From contig JAMDDR010000542.1 of NCBI GenBank assembly GCA_023488685.1, forward strand, positions 1-59,147: a stretch of DNA of 59,147 bases, given 5' to 3'. The stretch's first letter is position 1; every line of letters starts with the position of its first letter. The DNA is from Chloroflexota bacterium. Lineage in GTDB: Bacteria > Chloroflexota > Anaerolineae > J036 > Brachytrichaceae. Below, one piece after another: positions 8,754-16,904 of the stretch. Position numbers and translations under genes: made by a program. The notes below the pieces were generated by a model that had not been told where the DNA came from, ran no database searches, and was given only the letters and a program-made list of their open reading frames with translations.

Positions 8754-9492
8754 GTTATTGTTTTTCGTTATCCTGCTGGTGATCTGGGAAGGGCTTGCGC
8801 GCCTGCGCCTGTGGCCTGCCTATGTGTTCCCTTCGCCGGTGGATGTGGTGCAGTCGATTCTGAGTGGCTTTGGAGATGGCAGTTACAGTCTGGCCATCCT
8901 CACCAGCATGCGGCGTATTCTGATAGGCTATGGGTTGTCTTTGGGGGTCGGTATACCGCTTGGGCTGCTGCTCGGGCGTATCCGGGTGGTCCAGGATACC
9001 ATCGGCACGCTCGTGCTCGGGCTGCAGGCGCTGCCGAGCATCTGCTGGCTGCCGTTGGCGTTGTTATGGTTTGGATTATCGGAGACAGCCATCCTGTTCG
9101 TGGTGGTGATGGGTGCGGTATTGTCGGTCACCCTCTCGACGGCTGATGGCGTGCGCAACACACCGCCTCTGTATATCCGCGCGGCGCGAACGATGGGTGC
9201 ACGGCAGTGGCACCTCTACAGTGGCGTGATTCTGCCGGCTGCGCTGCCGGCCATCCTGTCTGGGATGAAGTTGGGCTGGTCGTTTGCCTGGCGCTCGCTG
9301 ATGGCTGGCGAACTGTTGTATGTCAGTCTCGGCTTGGGTCAGTTATTGACCATGGGGCGCGAGCTGAACGACATGAGCCAGGTCATCGCGACGATGCTCA
9401 TGATCGTCGCCATCGGGCTGGTGGTGGACCGGCTGGTTTTCAGCCCCCTTGAGCGGCATGCCAGGGAGCGCTGGGGATTGAGTGTCGCGTAG
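8734..9492 (+). CDS. ABC transporter permease, SsuC/TauC-like
   Basis: The GTG at 8734 is chosen because AGGAGG sits at 8722-8727 and the protein then begins directly with a hydrophobic helix. The 252-residue product has about six membrane segments and the EAA-like cytoplasmic loop: ADGVRNTPPLYIRAARTMGA followed by QWHLYSGVILPAALP, a signature of the BPD_transp_1 family. It overlaps the ATPase gene by 20 nt. Together the three genes make a complete type-I importer. Confidence 0.9.
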   Translation: MNGWRLKLLFFVILLVIWEGLARLRLWPAYVFPSPVDVVQSILSGFGDGSYSLAILTSMRRILIGYGLSLGVGIPLGLLLGRIRVVQDTIGTLVLGLQALPSICWLPLALLWFGLSETAILFVVVMGAVLSVTLSTADGVRNTPPLYIRAARTMGARQWHLYSGVILPAALPAILSGMKLGWSFAWRSLMAGELLYVSLGLGQLLTMGRELNDMSQVIATMLMIVAIGLVVDRLVFSPLERHARERWGLSVA

Positions 9493-9540
9493 TATGCCTG
9501 GTTCATCCGGGTTCGATGTAACCGCTTAAATTCCCATCTC

Positions 9541-9803
9541 GGTGCGTTTTGGCCGGGAGCTGCGTGTAACCCGTTGCTGCTCAAGGTCCCGTCTCGGGGC
9601 CGTCGGTGAGCGTAGAGCCGCACCCGGCGAATGACCACCCGCCCATACCGCGCCCCGCGACGGGGCGCTCAGCTTAAATTGGGGTGGGCAGAGCACCTCT
9701 GCCATCGCAGCTCCCGGCCCCGTCTCGGGGCCGGTGGTAAGCATGGAACCGCGCCTGGCGAATGGTTGCCCACCCAGGCAGCGCCCCGAGACGGGCGCTG
9801 AGC
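9541..9803. repeat. Duplicated structured repeat in the gap after the ABC importer
   Basis: Two imperfect copies of a roughly 87-base unit (about 9586-9673 and 9717-9803) each start with CCCGTCTCGGGGCC and end with a GCGCCCCG...ACGGGGCGCT-type stem. They share internal segments such as CGGCGAATG versus TGGCGAATG. A perfect 14-bp inverted repeat joins 9551-9564 (GGCCGGGAGCTGCG) with 9706-9719. A further small hairpin GCAGAG-CAC-CTCTGC sits between. No convincing gene occurs in 9493-9888; the short minus-strand frames there follow the repeat. Confidence 0.6.
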
Positions 9804-9888
9804 ACGTGTGAAAGCCTGCTGGATGCACTGCCACGAGCGCCTCGAGGCAGGGCTTTGAGCAGATGCGAGAATGTGTATGGTGAATCAT

Positions 9889-11223
9889 TCAACGTACGAG
9901 CATGAAGTCGTGGCGTATCACTTTCCGGAAGTTGAATTCATAAGTTAACAGCCAGGCGATCAGGCCGATGAGGCGGGCGATGACGGCGCCAGTGAGTCCA
10001 ATCGGTGTAAAGCTCAGCAGGGCCCATGTGAGCAGGAAGCTGGGAATGCCGAAGGCAAGATTGGGCGGCGCAACGCGCCCCGGATTGCCGCTGGCAAACA
10101 TGAAGTACCAGTACCAACCCCCTAAACCCGAGATCACCCAACTCAGCACCAGGAGGCGCAGTACCGGCGCCGCGTCGCGGAAGTCCGGCCCATAGAGTTG
10201 GTAAAGGATCGGTTCTGCGAACACGAACACGATAATGGCAGCGCTGCCCAGCACGACGGCGGTGCTCACCTGGCGCAGACGGAAATCGGCTCGGATTGCG
10301 GCGTAATCTCGCGATGCCAGTTTACGTGACCAATCTGCCATGGCTGGGATGGTAACGGCCAGCCCAATCGTCGTCACCCAGGTGTGCAGCGAAAGGGCAA
10401 CGTCGTAATGGCCCAGGTCACGACTGGTCAGGTGGGTGACGATGAGGGTGTTGGTGCCGAAGCTGGCGATGACATTGCTGAAAGTCGCCAACCAGGGTCC
10501 TCGGCCTGCGCGTAGCATTGGCTGCACCAGGGTGCGGTCGGGCCGCAGCGAGTGCCAGCCACCCAGCCCGCGCACAAAGAGGACGAATGAAAAGCCTGTC
10601 GTGAGTAGACTGGTGATGGCCAGCGTTCCCATATAAGTCAGAGGGGTCATGTCTCCGCTGAACGCCTGGTACCCCAATAGCAGTGTGACCGGCAATATCC
10701 CACCCAGCAAGCCAACCGCTGACCATTGCCGCAACCAACCGGCGGATTGGCTGATTGCGAGGAGTACGCTGTTGATCTGTCCGAGCGCGAACACGAGCGC
10801 ATAGAGCACTGCCACCGGGCGCAAGGCCGCGTCGCCGAACTGCCGCACACCAGCGGGCAATAGCAGGACGGCCGGCACGGTTGCCAGGGCGGTCAGACTG
10901 GTCGTGAGCCAGAAGGTGGTTGCGCATGCGGCCGATTTCGCCGTCTTTCCCATCTCTGGGTCCGCGATCATGCGTGGCAACAGTGCGTGGGTGGTGTAGC
11001 CTGAAATCAGGCTAAACCAGCCGTAGAAGGCCACAATGGCGACGACATCGCCGTAAGACGACGCACCCAGGCCACGCCCAGCCAGCGCCACCGTAATGGT
11101 GGCGAGCGTCTGGCCGGCGATGCTGACGACGGAGCTGTACCACGAACGGCGAAACAGCGTGAGCCACTCGCGATAGGCGGCGCCAAGCTGGGTGAACGAT
11201 GTGATGATGAAGGAATGGGCCAT
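9889..11223 (-). CDS. Oligosaccharide flippase-like membrane protein (MOP/Wzx-type)
   Basis: The 444-residue protein has around 12-14 predicted membrane helices and no globular domain. It starts with a cytoplasmic WLTLFRRSWYSSVVSIAGQTLATITVALAGRGLG, the usual beginning of polysaccharide-biosynthesis flippases of the MATE/MOP superfamily. Late segments such as YQLYGPDFRDAAPVLRLLVL resemble the conserved TM11-12 region of Wzx proteins. It would move lipid-linked glycans or similar molecules across the membrane. Its start is 9 nt from the stop of the upstream phosphohexomutase gene, so the two form an operon for envelope polysaccharide synthesis. Confidence 0.82.
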   Translation of the reverse strand: MAHSFIITSFTQLGAAYREWLTLFRRSWYSSVVSIAGQTLATITVALAGRGLGASSYGDVVAIVAFYGWFSLISGYTTHALLPRMIADPEMGKTAKSAACATTFWLTTSLTALATVPAVLLLPAGVRQFGDAALRPVAVLYALVFALGQINSVLLAISQSAGWLRQWSAVGLLGGILPVTLLLGYQAFSGDMTPLTYMGTLAITSLLTTGFSFVLFVRGLGGWHSLRPDRTLVQPMLRAGRGPWLATFSNVIASFGTNTLIVTHLTSRDLGHYDVALSLHTWVTTIGLAVTIPAMADWSRKLASRDYAAIRADFRLRQVSTAVVLGSAAIIVFVFAEPILYQLYGPDFRDAAPVLRLLVLSWVISGLGGWYWYFMFASGNPGRVAPPNLAFGIPSFLLTWALLSFTPIGLTGAVIARLIGLIAWLLTYEFNFRKVIRHDFMLVR

Positions 11224-11232
11224 TACAGGCCA

Positions 11233-12630
11233 TTACCCTGCTGTGGGTACACTGGGTGTCGGGCCGTTCGCGCTGGAGACGGACTCCACCGGCAGACGCC
11301 CTGCCAGATCCGGTGCGGCTTGTTCGAAACGACGCATGATGCGATCCAGGCTTTTTTGATCCTTGCCCTCAAAGCGCAAGGTGATGGCTGGTTCAGTGAC
11401 AGACAGGCGCGCAATGCCCCATCCATCCGGGAACTCGGCGCGCAAACCATCCAGGGTGATCAGACTCGCTTCTCCGTCGAGCGCCAACCCCAGGTTCTGT
11501 AGCACCCGGCGAGCGGCGGTGTCCTCCATCCGGAGGCGGATATCGGGCGTAATGGGGTAGGCTTGAATGACGTCAGCCAGCTCTGCCAGGTTGTGGCCAG
11601 ACTGGCGCACGATGTTGGCCATGTACAAGGAGGCGATGATGCCGTCGTCGCCTTGCAACTGGCGAAAGAAATGATGGCCGCTGATTTCGCCAGCGTAGGG
11701 GGCATCGCGGCGTAGAAATGACGTTTTGATGAACGTATGCCCCGATCGCTCGATCACCGGCTCGCCACCCAGTTCGCGGATGGCATCGGCCACGATCAGC
11801 GAACACTTCTGATCGTATACGATGGGTGCTGGGCCGTCTTGCAGCGCCTGCCGCACAAACAACACAATGGCGCGATCGCCGGAGAGCGGGCGCCCGAGCG
11901 AGTCGACGAACACAACCCGATCGGCATCGCCGTCGTAGGCGACGCCGAAATCCGCATGGACGTCTCGAACGGCCTGGCACAACGCCTGCAAATTCCTGGC
12001 ATTGCTCGGGTCCGGGGCGTGGTTGGGGAAGTTGCCATCAACCGTATCAAACAGGTATGATACCTGCGCGCCGGTGTGATCCCAGATTCTCCGTGCCACC
12101 AGCGCTGATACGCCATTGGCGCAGTCTACGACGACGCGCATGTCCGCCAGCTTTGTTGCCTGGCCTTGCGCAAAAGTGATGTAGTCAGGCAGGATATCTA
12201 TGGCGAGTGCCTCTGTACCCTGTGCATCCTGGAAGTCTCCCGGATTGATTGCCTCTGCGATGCCGGCCAGTGTGCGAAGCTCTTCAGGCGTGATTGGCAT
12301 GCGCCCGAGCGCAATCTTAAAGCCGTTGTCGGCCGCGGGGTTGTGCGAGGCCGTGACCATGATCGCTGCCGGCACGCCGAGATGGCGACGCGCGTAGTAC
12401 AGCGCGGGCGTCGGCAGGATACCCAAATCGATGACCCGGCACCCGCCGCGGCTGAGCGCCGCGACGAGATGAGCTTTCAGGCTGGGCGTGGAAAGACGTC
12501 CGTCGCCGCCGACAAGGATATCGACGTGGCCGCAATGCTGTGCAAGCGCCAGACCGAGACGGGTTGCGTGTTCGTCGAGAAGTTCGGTGCCGTAGCGGCC
12601 ACGGACGTCACATGCTTTGTAGATGCTCAT
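11233..12630 (-). CDS. Phosphomannomutase/phosphoglucomutase family protein
   Basis: The 465-residue protein has the alpha-D-phosphohexomutase layout: KACDVRGRYG near the N-terminus, the catalytic serine loop VTASHNPAADNGFKI at about residues 93-107, the Mg-binding loop YDGDADRVVFVD at about residues 235-246 and the sugar-binding loop GEISGHHFF at about 320. The family interconverts hexose-1-phosphate and hexose-6-phosphate. Paired with a flippase, it probably supplies GDP-mannose or UDP-sugar precursors. Mannose versus glucose specificity cannot be told from the sequence. Confidence 0.92.
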   Translation of the reverse strand: MSIYKACDVRGRYGTELLDEHATRLGLALAQHCGHVDILVGGDGRLSTPSLKAHLVAALSRGGCRVIDLGILPTPALYYARRHLGVPAAIMVTASHNPAADNGFKIALGRMPITPEELRTLAGIAEAINPGDFQDAQGTEALAIDILPDYITFAQGQATKLADMRVVVDCANGVSALVARRIWDHTGAQVSYLFDTVDGNFPNHAPDPSNARNLQALCQAVRDVHADFGVAYDGDADRVVFVDSLGRPLSGDRAIVLFVRQALQDGPAPIVYDQKCSLIVADAIRELGGEPVIERSGHTFIKTSFLRRDAPYAGEISGHHFFRQLQGDDGIIASLYMANIVRQSGHNLAELADVIQAYPITPDIRLRMEDTAARRVLQNLGLALDGEASLITLDGLRAEFPDGWGIARLSVTEPAITLRFEGKDQKSLDRIMRRFEQAAPDLAGRLPVESVSSANGPTPSVPTAG

Positions 12631-12665
12631 GATTGTGGGCCAAGTTTACAGCCATCCTGATGGGC

Positions 12666-13448
12666 CTAGAGTGTGGCGAGCGACATCAATGCCGTGGTAC
12701 CGCCGTCCACCAACATGACATGGCCGATGATGAAGTCGGCGTCCTCTGAGGCGAGAAAAACACATGCCTTGGCGATGTCGATCGGTTGCCCGACCCGCCG
12801 GCGTGGGATCTGGCGCGCCCCACTATTGACGTCGTAGCCGTCGTACTTGGTGTAGTGGCTCTCCACTTCGATCCAACCTGGTGCCACGGCATTAACCCGG
12901 ATGTTTTTACCCGCCAGTTCAATGGCGACTTCGCGCGTCCACGCGCAAATGGCGCCTTTGGTGCCTGCATATACCGAATGGCCCGGCATGCCTGCGAAAC
13001 CGTGCACCGAGGTCATGTTGACAATGGCGCCACCGCCGCGCTTCAATAGTTGTTGCGCAGCCCGTTGTGCGCAGAAGAACTGGCCGCGAATATTGACGTG
13101 GTAAAGCTGATCGAATTGTTGTGGGGTGACGTCGAAGAAATCCCACACTTCAGTAATGCCGGCGTTGTTGACCAGGATGTCCAAACCACCCAAGAACGTC
13201 GCTGCGCTGTCCACCAGGCGAAAGCACTCATCGACGTTGCCCAGGTCGGCTTGTATTGCGCAGGCTTTGCCGCCACTCGCAGTGATTTCCTCGACCGCTG
13301 ACTCTGCGCCGTGTTTGCTGGCGGCGTAGTGTAGTACGACGTTTGCACCCTGGCGCGCGAACTCCAGTGCCACTTCACGCCCGATGCCCGTTCCTGAACC
13401 GGTAATCAGTGCGAGCTTGCCCGCCAATTTCCCATTTGACGTTGTCAT
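12666..13448 (-). CDS. SDR-family oxidoreductase, glucose 1-dehydrogenase-like
   Basis: The 260-residue protein shows the classical SDR motifs: the cofactor loop ITGSGTGIGREVA, NNAG at about residue 91, the catalytic Ser in NMTSVHGFAG, the YAGTKGA motif with Tyr and Lys, and the terminal FIIGHVMLVDGG strand. Start ATG at 13448 follows GGAG. Members reduce or oxidise sugars or small alcohols with NAD(P). It lies next to an SMP-30 lactonase gene on the same strand (84 nt gap). Sugar dehydrogenase followed by lactonase would be a coherent oxidative pathway, but this is inference. Confidence 0.85.
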   Translation of the reverse strand: MTTSNGKLAGKLALITGSGTGIGREVALEFARQGANVVLHYAASKHGAESAVEEITASGGKACAIQADLGNVDECFRLVDSAATFLGGLDILVNNAGITEVWDFFDVTPQQFDQLYHVNIRGQFFCAQRAAQQLLKRGGGAIVNMTSVHGFAGMPGHSVYAGTKGAICAWTREVAIELAGKNIRVNAVAPGWIEVESHYTKYDGYDVNSGARQIPRRRVGQPIDIAKACVFLASEDADFIIGHVMLVDGGTTALMSLATL

Positions 13449-13531
13449 GATGTGTCTCCAAAGAAGTTGGAAGACGAAGCATCACAACACGTGGCCCTTC
13501 GTCTTCCGTCTTTCGTTTGCATTCAGGTTTG

Positions 13532-14392
13532 TTATTTCGCGCTGACTTTTGAGAAGTATTCTGGCACGCCACGGATACCCAGATTGACGCGGAAGAGTGA
13601 GCCGGCCAATGGGCCATCCGTGTTCTTCTGATCTCCGCCCGCCGTCGTGACGTACATATCGGTGTAGTCCTTGCCACCGAAGATCACGCTCGACACTTTC
13701 TTGGCTGGGAAACGGATGCGGATGTTTTCCTCGCCTTGCGGTGTAAATCGTACCAGGCAACTGCCATCCCAACGTGCGGACCACACGTAGCCTTCCGCAT
13801 CCACGGTCATGCCATCGGGCAGGCCTTCGCTTTCCGGGCTTGTGACGAACACACGTTGATTGGTGAGCGCACCGGTGCGTTCGTCATAGTCGAATAGATA
13901 GATCGTGTAGGCGTTCGAGTCAGTGTAGTAGAGGTGCTTGCGATCGGGTGTCAGGCCCATGCCATTCGAGCAGCCAATGTCCTCCAGCATGATGGTTAAC
14001 GTGCCATCTGGATCGAGGCGATACAGACGTCCCTTGCGATCCTTGGTGGGCATGGTGCCGCAGAATACGCGACCGGCCGGATCCGCGAACACGTCATTGA
14101 AACGGGTCTCGCGCTCGGCAGGGATTTCGTCGATGACTGTGGTGAACTGGCCGTCACGCCAGATCTTTACTGCACCCCGGTCCATGAACAGGAGCAATGC
14201 CCCATCCTCCTGAATGGTGAACCCGCCGATGGTGTCGCCCTGGTAGATCTGTTCGTGCTTGCCCGTAGCGGGGTCATAGCGGAACATGCGTCCCGTGTTG
14301 ATATCCACCCAGTACACGCGCTGTTCCATGGGGTGCCACATTGGTCCCTCACCGCATTCACATGCGTAGTCCGCGATCAGTTCAGGAATCAT
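13532..14392 (-). CDS. SMP-30/gluconolactonase/LRE family protein
   Basis: The 286-residue protein is a six-bladed beta-propeller lactonase. It begins LIADYACECGEGPMWHP, whose Glu is the first calcium ligand, then RFNDVFADPAGRVFCGTM and GLPDGMTVDAEGYVWSARWDG, with the Asn and Asp ligands of the family. Such enzymes open sugar lactones, for example gluconolactone, downstream of a sugar dehydrogenase. Start ATG at 14392. It sits upstream of the SDR gene and the two may act in sequence. Confidence 0.9.
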   Translation of the reverse strand: MIPELIADYACECGEGPMWHPMEQRVYWVDINTGRMFRYDPATGKHEQIYQGDTIGGFTIQEDGALLLFMDRGAVKIWRDGQFTTVIDEIPAERETRFNDVFADPAGRVFCGTMPTKDRKGRLYRLDPDGTLTIMLEDIGCSNGMGLTPDRKHLYYTDSNAYTIYLFDYDERTGALTNQRVFVTSPESEGLPDGMTVDAEGYVWSARWDGSCLVRFTPQGEENIRIRFPAKKVSSVIFGGKDYTDMYVTTAGGDQKNTDGPLAGSLFRVNLGIRGVPEYFSKVSAK

Positions 14393-14499
14393 CTTGCCTC
14401 CGATTGAGTTTGCGTCTGCAGACTGCTGATGCAGGTTTTACCACAAACTGCCCTCTGCGCTGCGATCCCTGATAACTGGTGGTGGGGCTATAAGAGAGG

Positions 14500-15078
14500 C
14501 TATAAATTGAGGTACCACACCAACATGACCTCGTCTGCCACTGACGGCTCGTTGGCATAGGCGTAGCAGTTTATTTCGCCCAGGTGACAGCCTTGCCGCG
14601 CGTAGAAACGACAGGCGGGCACGTTGATGTTCTGTGTCTCAATCTTCAACTGGCAGCATTTCCGTGTGCGAGCCCATTCCACAGCGCGAGTGAAAAGTTG
14701 TGTTCCCACACCTTTCCCACGCACATCCGGGTGGACGCGGATATCCCATAACACGGTCAGATCCGTTCGACCCGCCAGCATGTGAACCCCCGGCGTGTCG
14801 AATGCCAATGTTGCACCAGCGACCGGATGCTCGCCGTCGAGCGCCAGTAGCACACACCAGTTGCGTAGATTGAATCGTTGCGGCCATGCTGTAGGCTGTT
14901 CGTAAGCGTCGTAATCCTTGATGAAAGGAGATGCGATCTTTTCTTCGCGCAACACGATGCCACCGAGTCCGCTGTCTACCCGTTCCATGCGGAACAATGA
15001 GTCAACACGAAAAGCGATGGGCACGGCTGCATAGCTGGGCAAGAGATCGGCATTGCCTGCCTGGATGCGAATGGTCAT
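14500..15078 (-). CDS. GNAT acetyltransferase resembling streptothricin acetyltransferase (SatA-like)
   Basis: The frame extends to a GTG at 15147, but the ATG at 15078 gives MTIRIQAGNADLL, which fits the family start better; no start has a strong SD. The GNAT core reads LWDIRVHPDVRGKGVGTQLF with the RGKGVG acetyl-CoA loop. IETQNINVPACRFYARQGCHLG then closely resembles the IETQ/LETQDNN-ACKFY stretch of SatA-type enzymes, and the protein ends MLVWYLNL as SatA ends VFWYLRF. It is a good candidate for acetylating streptothricin-like or other cationic compounds; the chromosomal setting makes a housekeeping role possible. Confidence 0.72.
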   Translation of the reverse strand: MTIRIQAGNADLLPSYAAVPIAFRVDSLFRMERVDSGLGGIVLREEKIASPFIKDYDAYEQPTAWPQRFNLRNWCVLLALDGEHPVAGATLAFDTPGVHMLAGRTDLTVLWDIRVHPDVRGKGVGTQLFTRAVEWARTRKCCQLKIETQNINVPACRFYARQGCHLGEINCYAYANEPSVADEVMLVWYLNL

Positions 15079-15232
15079 GATGAGATCAATAGAAACCACT
15101 ATGTCGCACCCGTCAAGGTGCGGCACGAACTCCATGGTGGTGATCACCAGCTAATGCCGGGTATTTTGTTGGATTGCAGGGGCATACCGCGCTGGGTGCT
15201 ATCTGCATCAACTTCGCAGGTTGCCCTTTGTT

Positions 15233-15478
15233 TTATCGTTGCAACAATCGGGACAGGATACCCTTCTTCTGCTTGATCAAATAGGCTGTTCCAGCGTTGT
15301 TTACCGTGAAACCGTTTTCGCGAAACCATATGGCCACACTCTGGCTCTTGGTCTGGAAAACACTCCCGATCGCATCCCAATCAACTGGGTCGTGAGGCGA
15401 CCAGGATGGCCCACTGCACGTATAAAGGGAAGGGGTATCCGTGACCGTCATTTCCTGGCTGCAGTATGGACAGTTCAT
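15233..15478 (-). CDS. Small zinc-binding hypothetical protein
   Basis: The 81-residue protein begins MNCPYCSQEM, a CxxC zinc knuckle, and has one further Cys (LYTCSGP). The start has a good GGAGGTGA ribosome site. The central region ends in a basic tail, KKGILSRLLQR. I do not recognise a family. It ends about 85 nt before the minus-strand Sat-like gene and could be a small zinc-ribbon protein. The gap up to the next gene (15479-15652) shows nothing recognisable. Confidence 0.5.
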   Translation of the reverse strand: MNCPYCSQEMTVTDTPSLYTCSGPSWSPHDPVDWDAIGSVFQTKSQSVAIWFRENGFTVNNAGTAYLIKQKKGILSRLLQR

Positions 15479-15652
15479 TTGTCACCTCCGGCTCGTGTCA
15501 GACCGTAGCCCTACACGATGCCGTGCTCCTGTTTGATTCGGTGAACCAGACTTGTCCTCAATGACGCGGTGCGGTAATGCATAACCGCTGAGATCGATTG
15601 CTGCGCGGCCATGCCATCATGATGTGACCAGCACTGTAGTTCATTCTAAGGG

Positions 15653-16813
15653 TTACTCGCAGCGATGCAACCCCCTACTCCGTTCGATTTTTGGTAAAAG
15701 CCCGGCGCAGGCAAGCGCACTGGCGTAATCGTTTTCGCCGAGGATGGCCCGCAGCATCGCCATAACGTTTTGGGGCGGGGTGCCGACTTGTATCGCGTGT
15801 GAAGGCGCAGCGATGTAACCCCCATTCTGCCCGAAAGTGGCGGTCAAGCGCTGGCACTCGGCAAAGACCATCTGTTCGTCTGCGTAGGGCAGCAACGCCT
15901 GCACGCTGATGCCGCCGTGAAAGCATAATTGCGCGCCGTACGCCTGCTTGAGTTGCTGTGGCTGCATGCCATTTGCATCGGTCTGGACGGCTTCCAGGAC
16001 TTCGACACCGGCTGCCATGAGATCAGGCAGGATATCGAACACGGCGCCATCACTATGGAACATCACATGCGCGTGTGGGGCGAGTTGCTTTGCCAGGCGC
16101 ATCAACCGGCGATGGTAGGGTTGCAAAATCGCACGGTAGGTTTGGCGCGAAAGCAACAAACCGGTTTGCCCACCCAGGTCGTCGGCGAAGTACAGGATGT
16201 CGATCAGGTCAGCGCAGCGCGCCAGCGCCAGGCGTAAACGAGTCTCAAAGAATTGCGTGATGTGCTCGAGAGCTGCGTGAACGAGTTCGGGGGCAGCCAG
16301 CATATTGACCAATGCTTCTTCCAGGCCGGCCATCCAACAGTAGATTTCGAAGGGGTTTCCGCATACCTGGATGGCGAGTTTGTGCGCCAGGTGACAGGTT
16401 GGATCCGCCGAAAGGATATATTCGCGCAGTCCGGCGTCGGCATAGGCATGAGGGTCCGGCCATGGGTAAGTATCGATACCGGTCACGCTTGATAATCCCG
16501 CCAGCGGGTAGACGGCGATTTCGTCGTACTGGCCTGTCCCGTAGCTCATGATGCGGCGTTGAATGCCCCAGATGTCTGTGTGTGGCGCGAGTTCGGGTCC
16601 AATATATGCCGGCGCTATCTGCAAAATATCGTCCGTTGCTGTGCGCAGGCGCTGCCAGTCCAGGCGCCGAGAGGCCAGATACCGTTCGAGAGCGACGGTC
16701 ATCTCGGGCGTCGGGCCGAAATTCCAGGCGAAGGGCACCCGGTCGGGTGTTTGGTGTTGTAGCGCGGTCCGCACACGCTCGCGCGGGCTCATTCTGGTTT
16801 TTGCTGACGTCAT
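15653..16813 (-). CDS. Uroporphyrinogen decarboxylase (URO-D) family protein
   Basis: The open frame continues into the neighbouring transposon, but the ATG at 16813 has a GGAGGT ribosome site and gives MTSAKTRMSPRERVRTALQHQTPDRVPFAW, the standard N-terminus of the MtaA/CmuA/URO-D superfamily (ERvraALnhqePDRvP). The 386-residue protein keeps the barrel elements ILYFADDLGGQTGLLLS and VMFHSDGAVFDILPDLMAAGVEVLEAVQ. True heme URO-D is less likely; members of this subfamily are often methylcobalamin or corrinoid methyltransferases or unknown enzymes. The IS200/IS605 element ends only about 50 nt upstream of its ribosome site and may have replaced its promoter. Confidence 0.8.
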   Translation of the reverse strand: MTSAKTRMSPRERVRTALQHQTPDRVPFAWNFGPTPEMTVALERYLASRRLDWQRLRTATDDILQIAPAYIGPELAPHTDIWGIQRRIMSYGTGQYDEIAVYPLAGLSSVTGIDTYPWPDPHAYADAGLREYILSADPTCHLAHKLAIQVCGNPFEIYCWMAGLEEALVNMLAAPELVHAALEHITQFFETRLRLALARCADLIDILYFADDLGGQTGLLLSRQTYRAILQPYHRRLMRLAKQLAPHAHVMFHSDGAVFDILPDLMAAGVEVLEAVQTDANGMQPQQLKQAYGAQLCFHGGISVQALLPYADEQMVFAECQRLTATFGQNGGYIAAPSHAIQVGTPPQNVMAMLRAILGENDYASALACAGLLPKIERSRGLHRCE

Positions 16814-16883
16814 GTGCGATGACCTCCGGTGCTGCCAGTACGCTGTCTCCTGCTTGTCGTACGGCCAAGCACGATTGACCACT

Positions 16884-16904
16884 CCCCGCGCTAAAGCGAC
16901 GGGG
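16884..16904 (-). ncRNA. Right-end hairpin, probable core of the TnpB omega-RNA
   Basis: The arms CCCCG and CGGGG flank an inner CGCT/AGCG pairing around a two-base loop, with one unpaired A. The tnpB stop codon falls inside the hairpin. In IS200/IS605 elements the transcript from the tnpB 3' end through the right end becomes the omega-RNA guide. By that logic the natural guide here would begin TCGTGCTTGGCCGTAC (minus strand, 16874 downwards), which is host sequence upstream of the URO-D-like gene. Confidence 0.5.

Noticed and set aside
9541..9803. CRISPR array
   Set aside because: There are only two imperfect copies without regular spacers, and the units are hairpins rather than short direct repeats. 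No cas genes occur in the window.
9526..9888. A 120-codon minus-strand frame in the repeat region
   Set aside because: It follows the GC-rich repeat and has no motif or SD.
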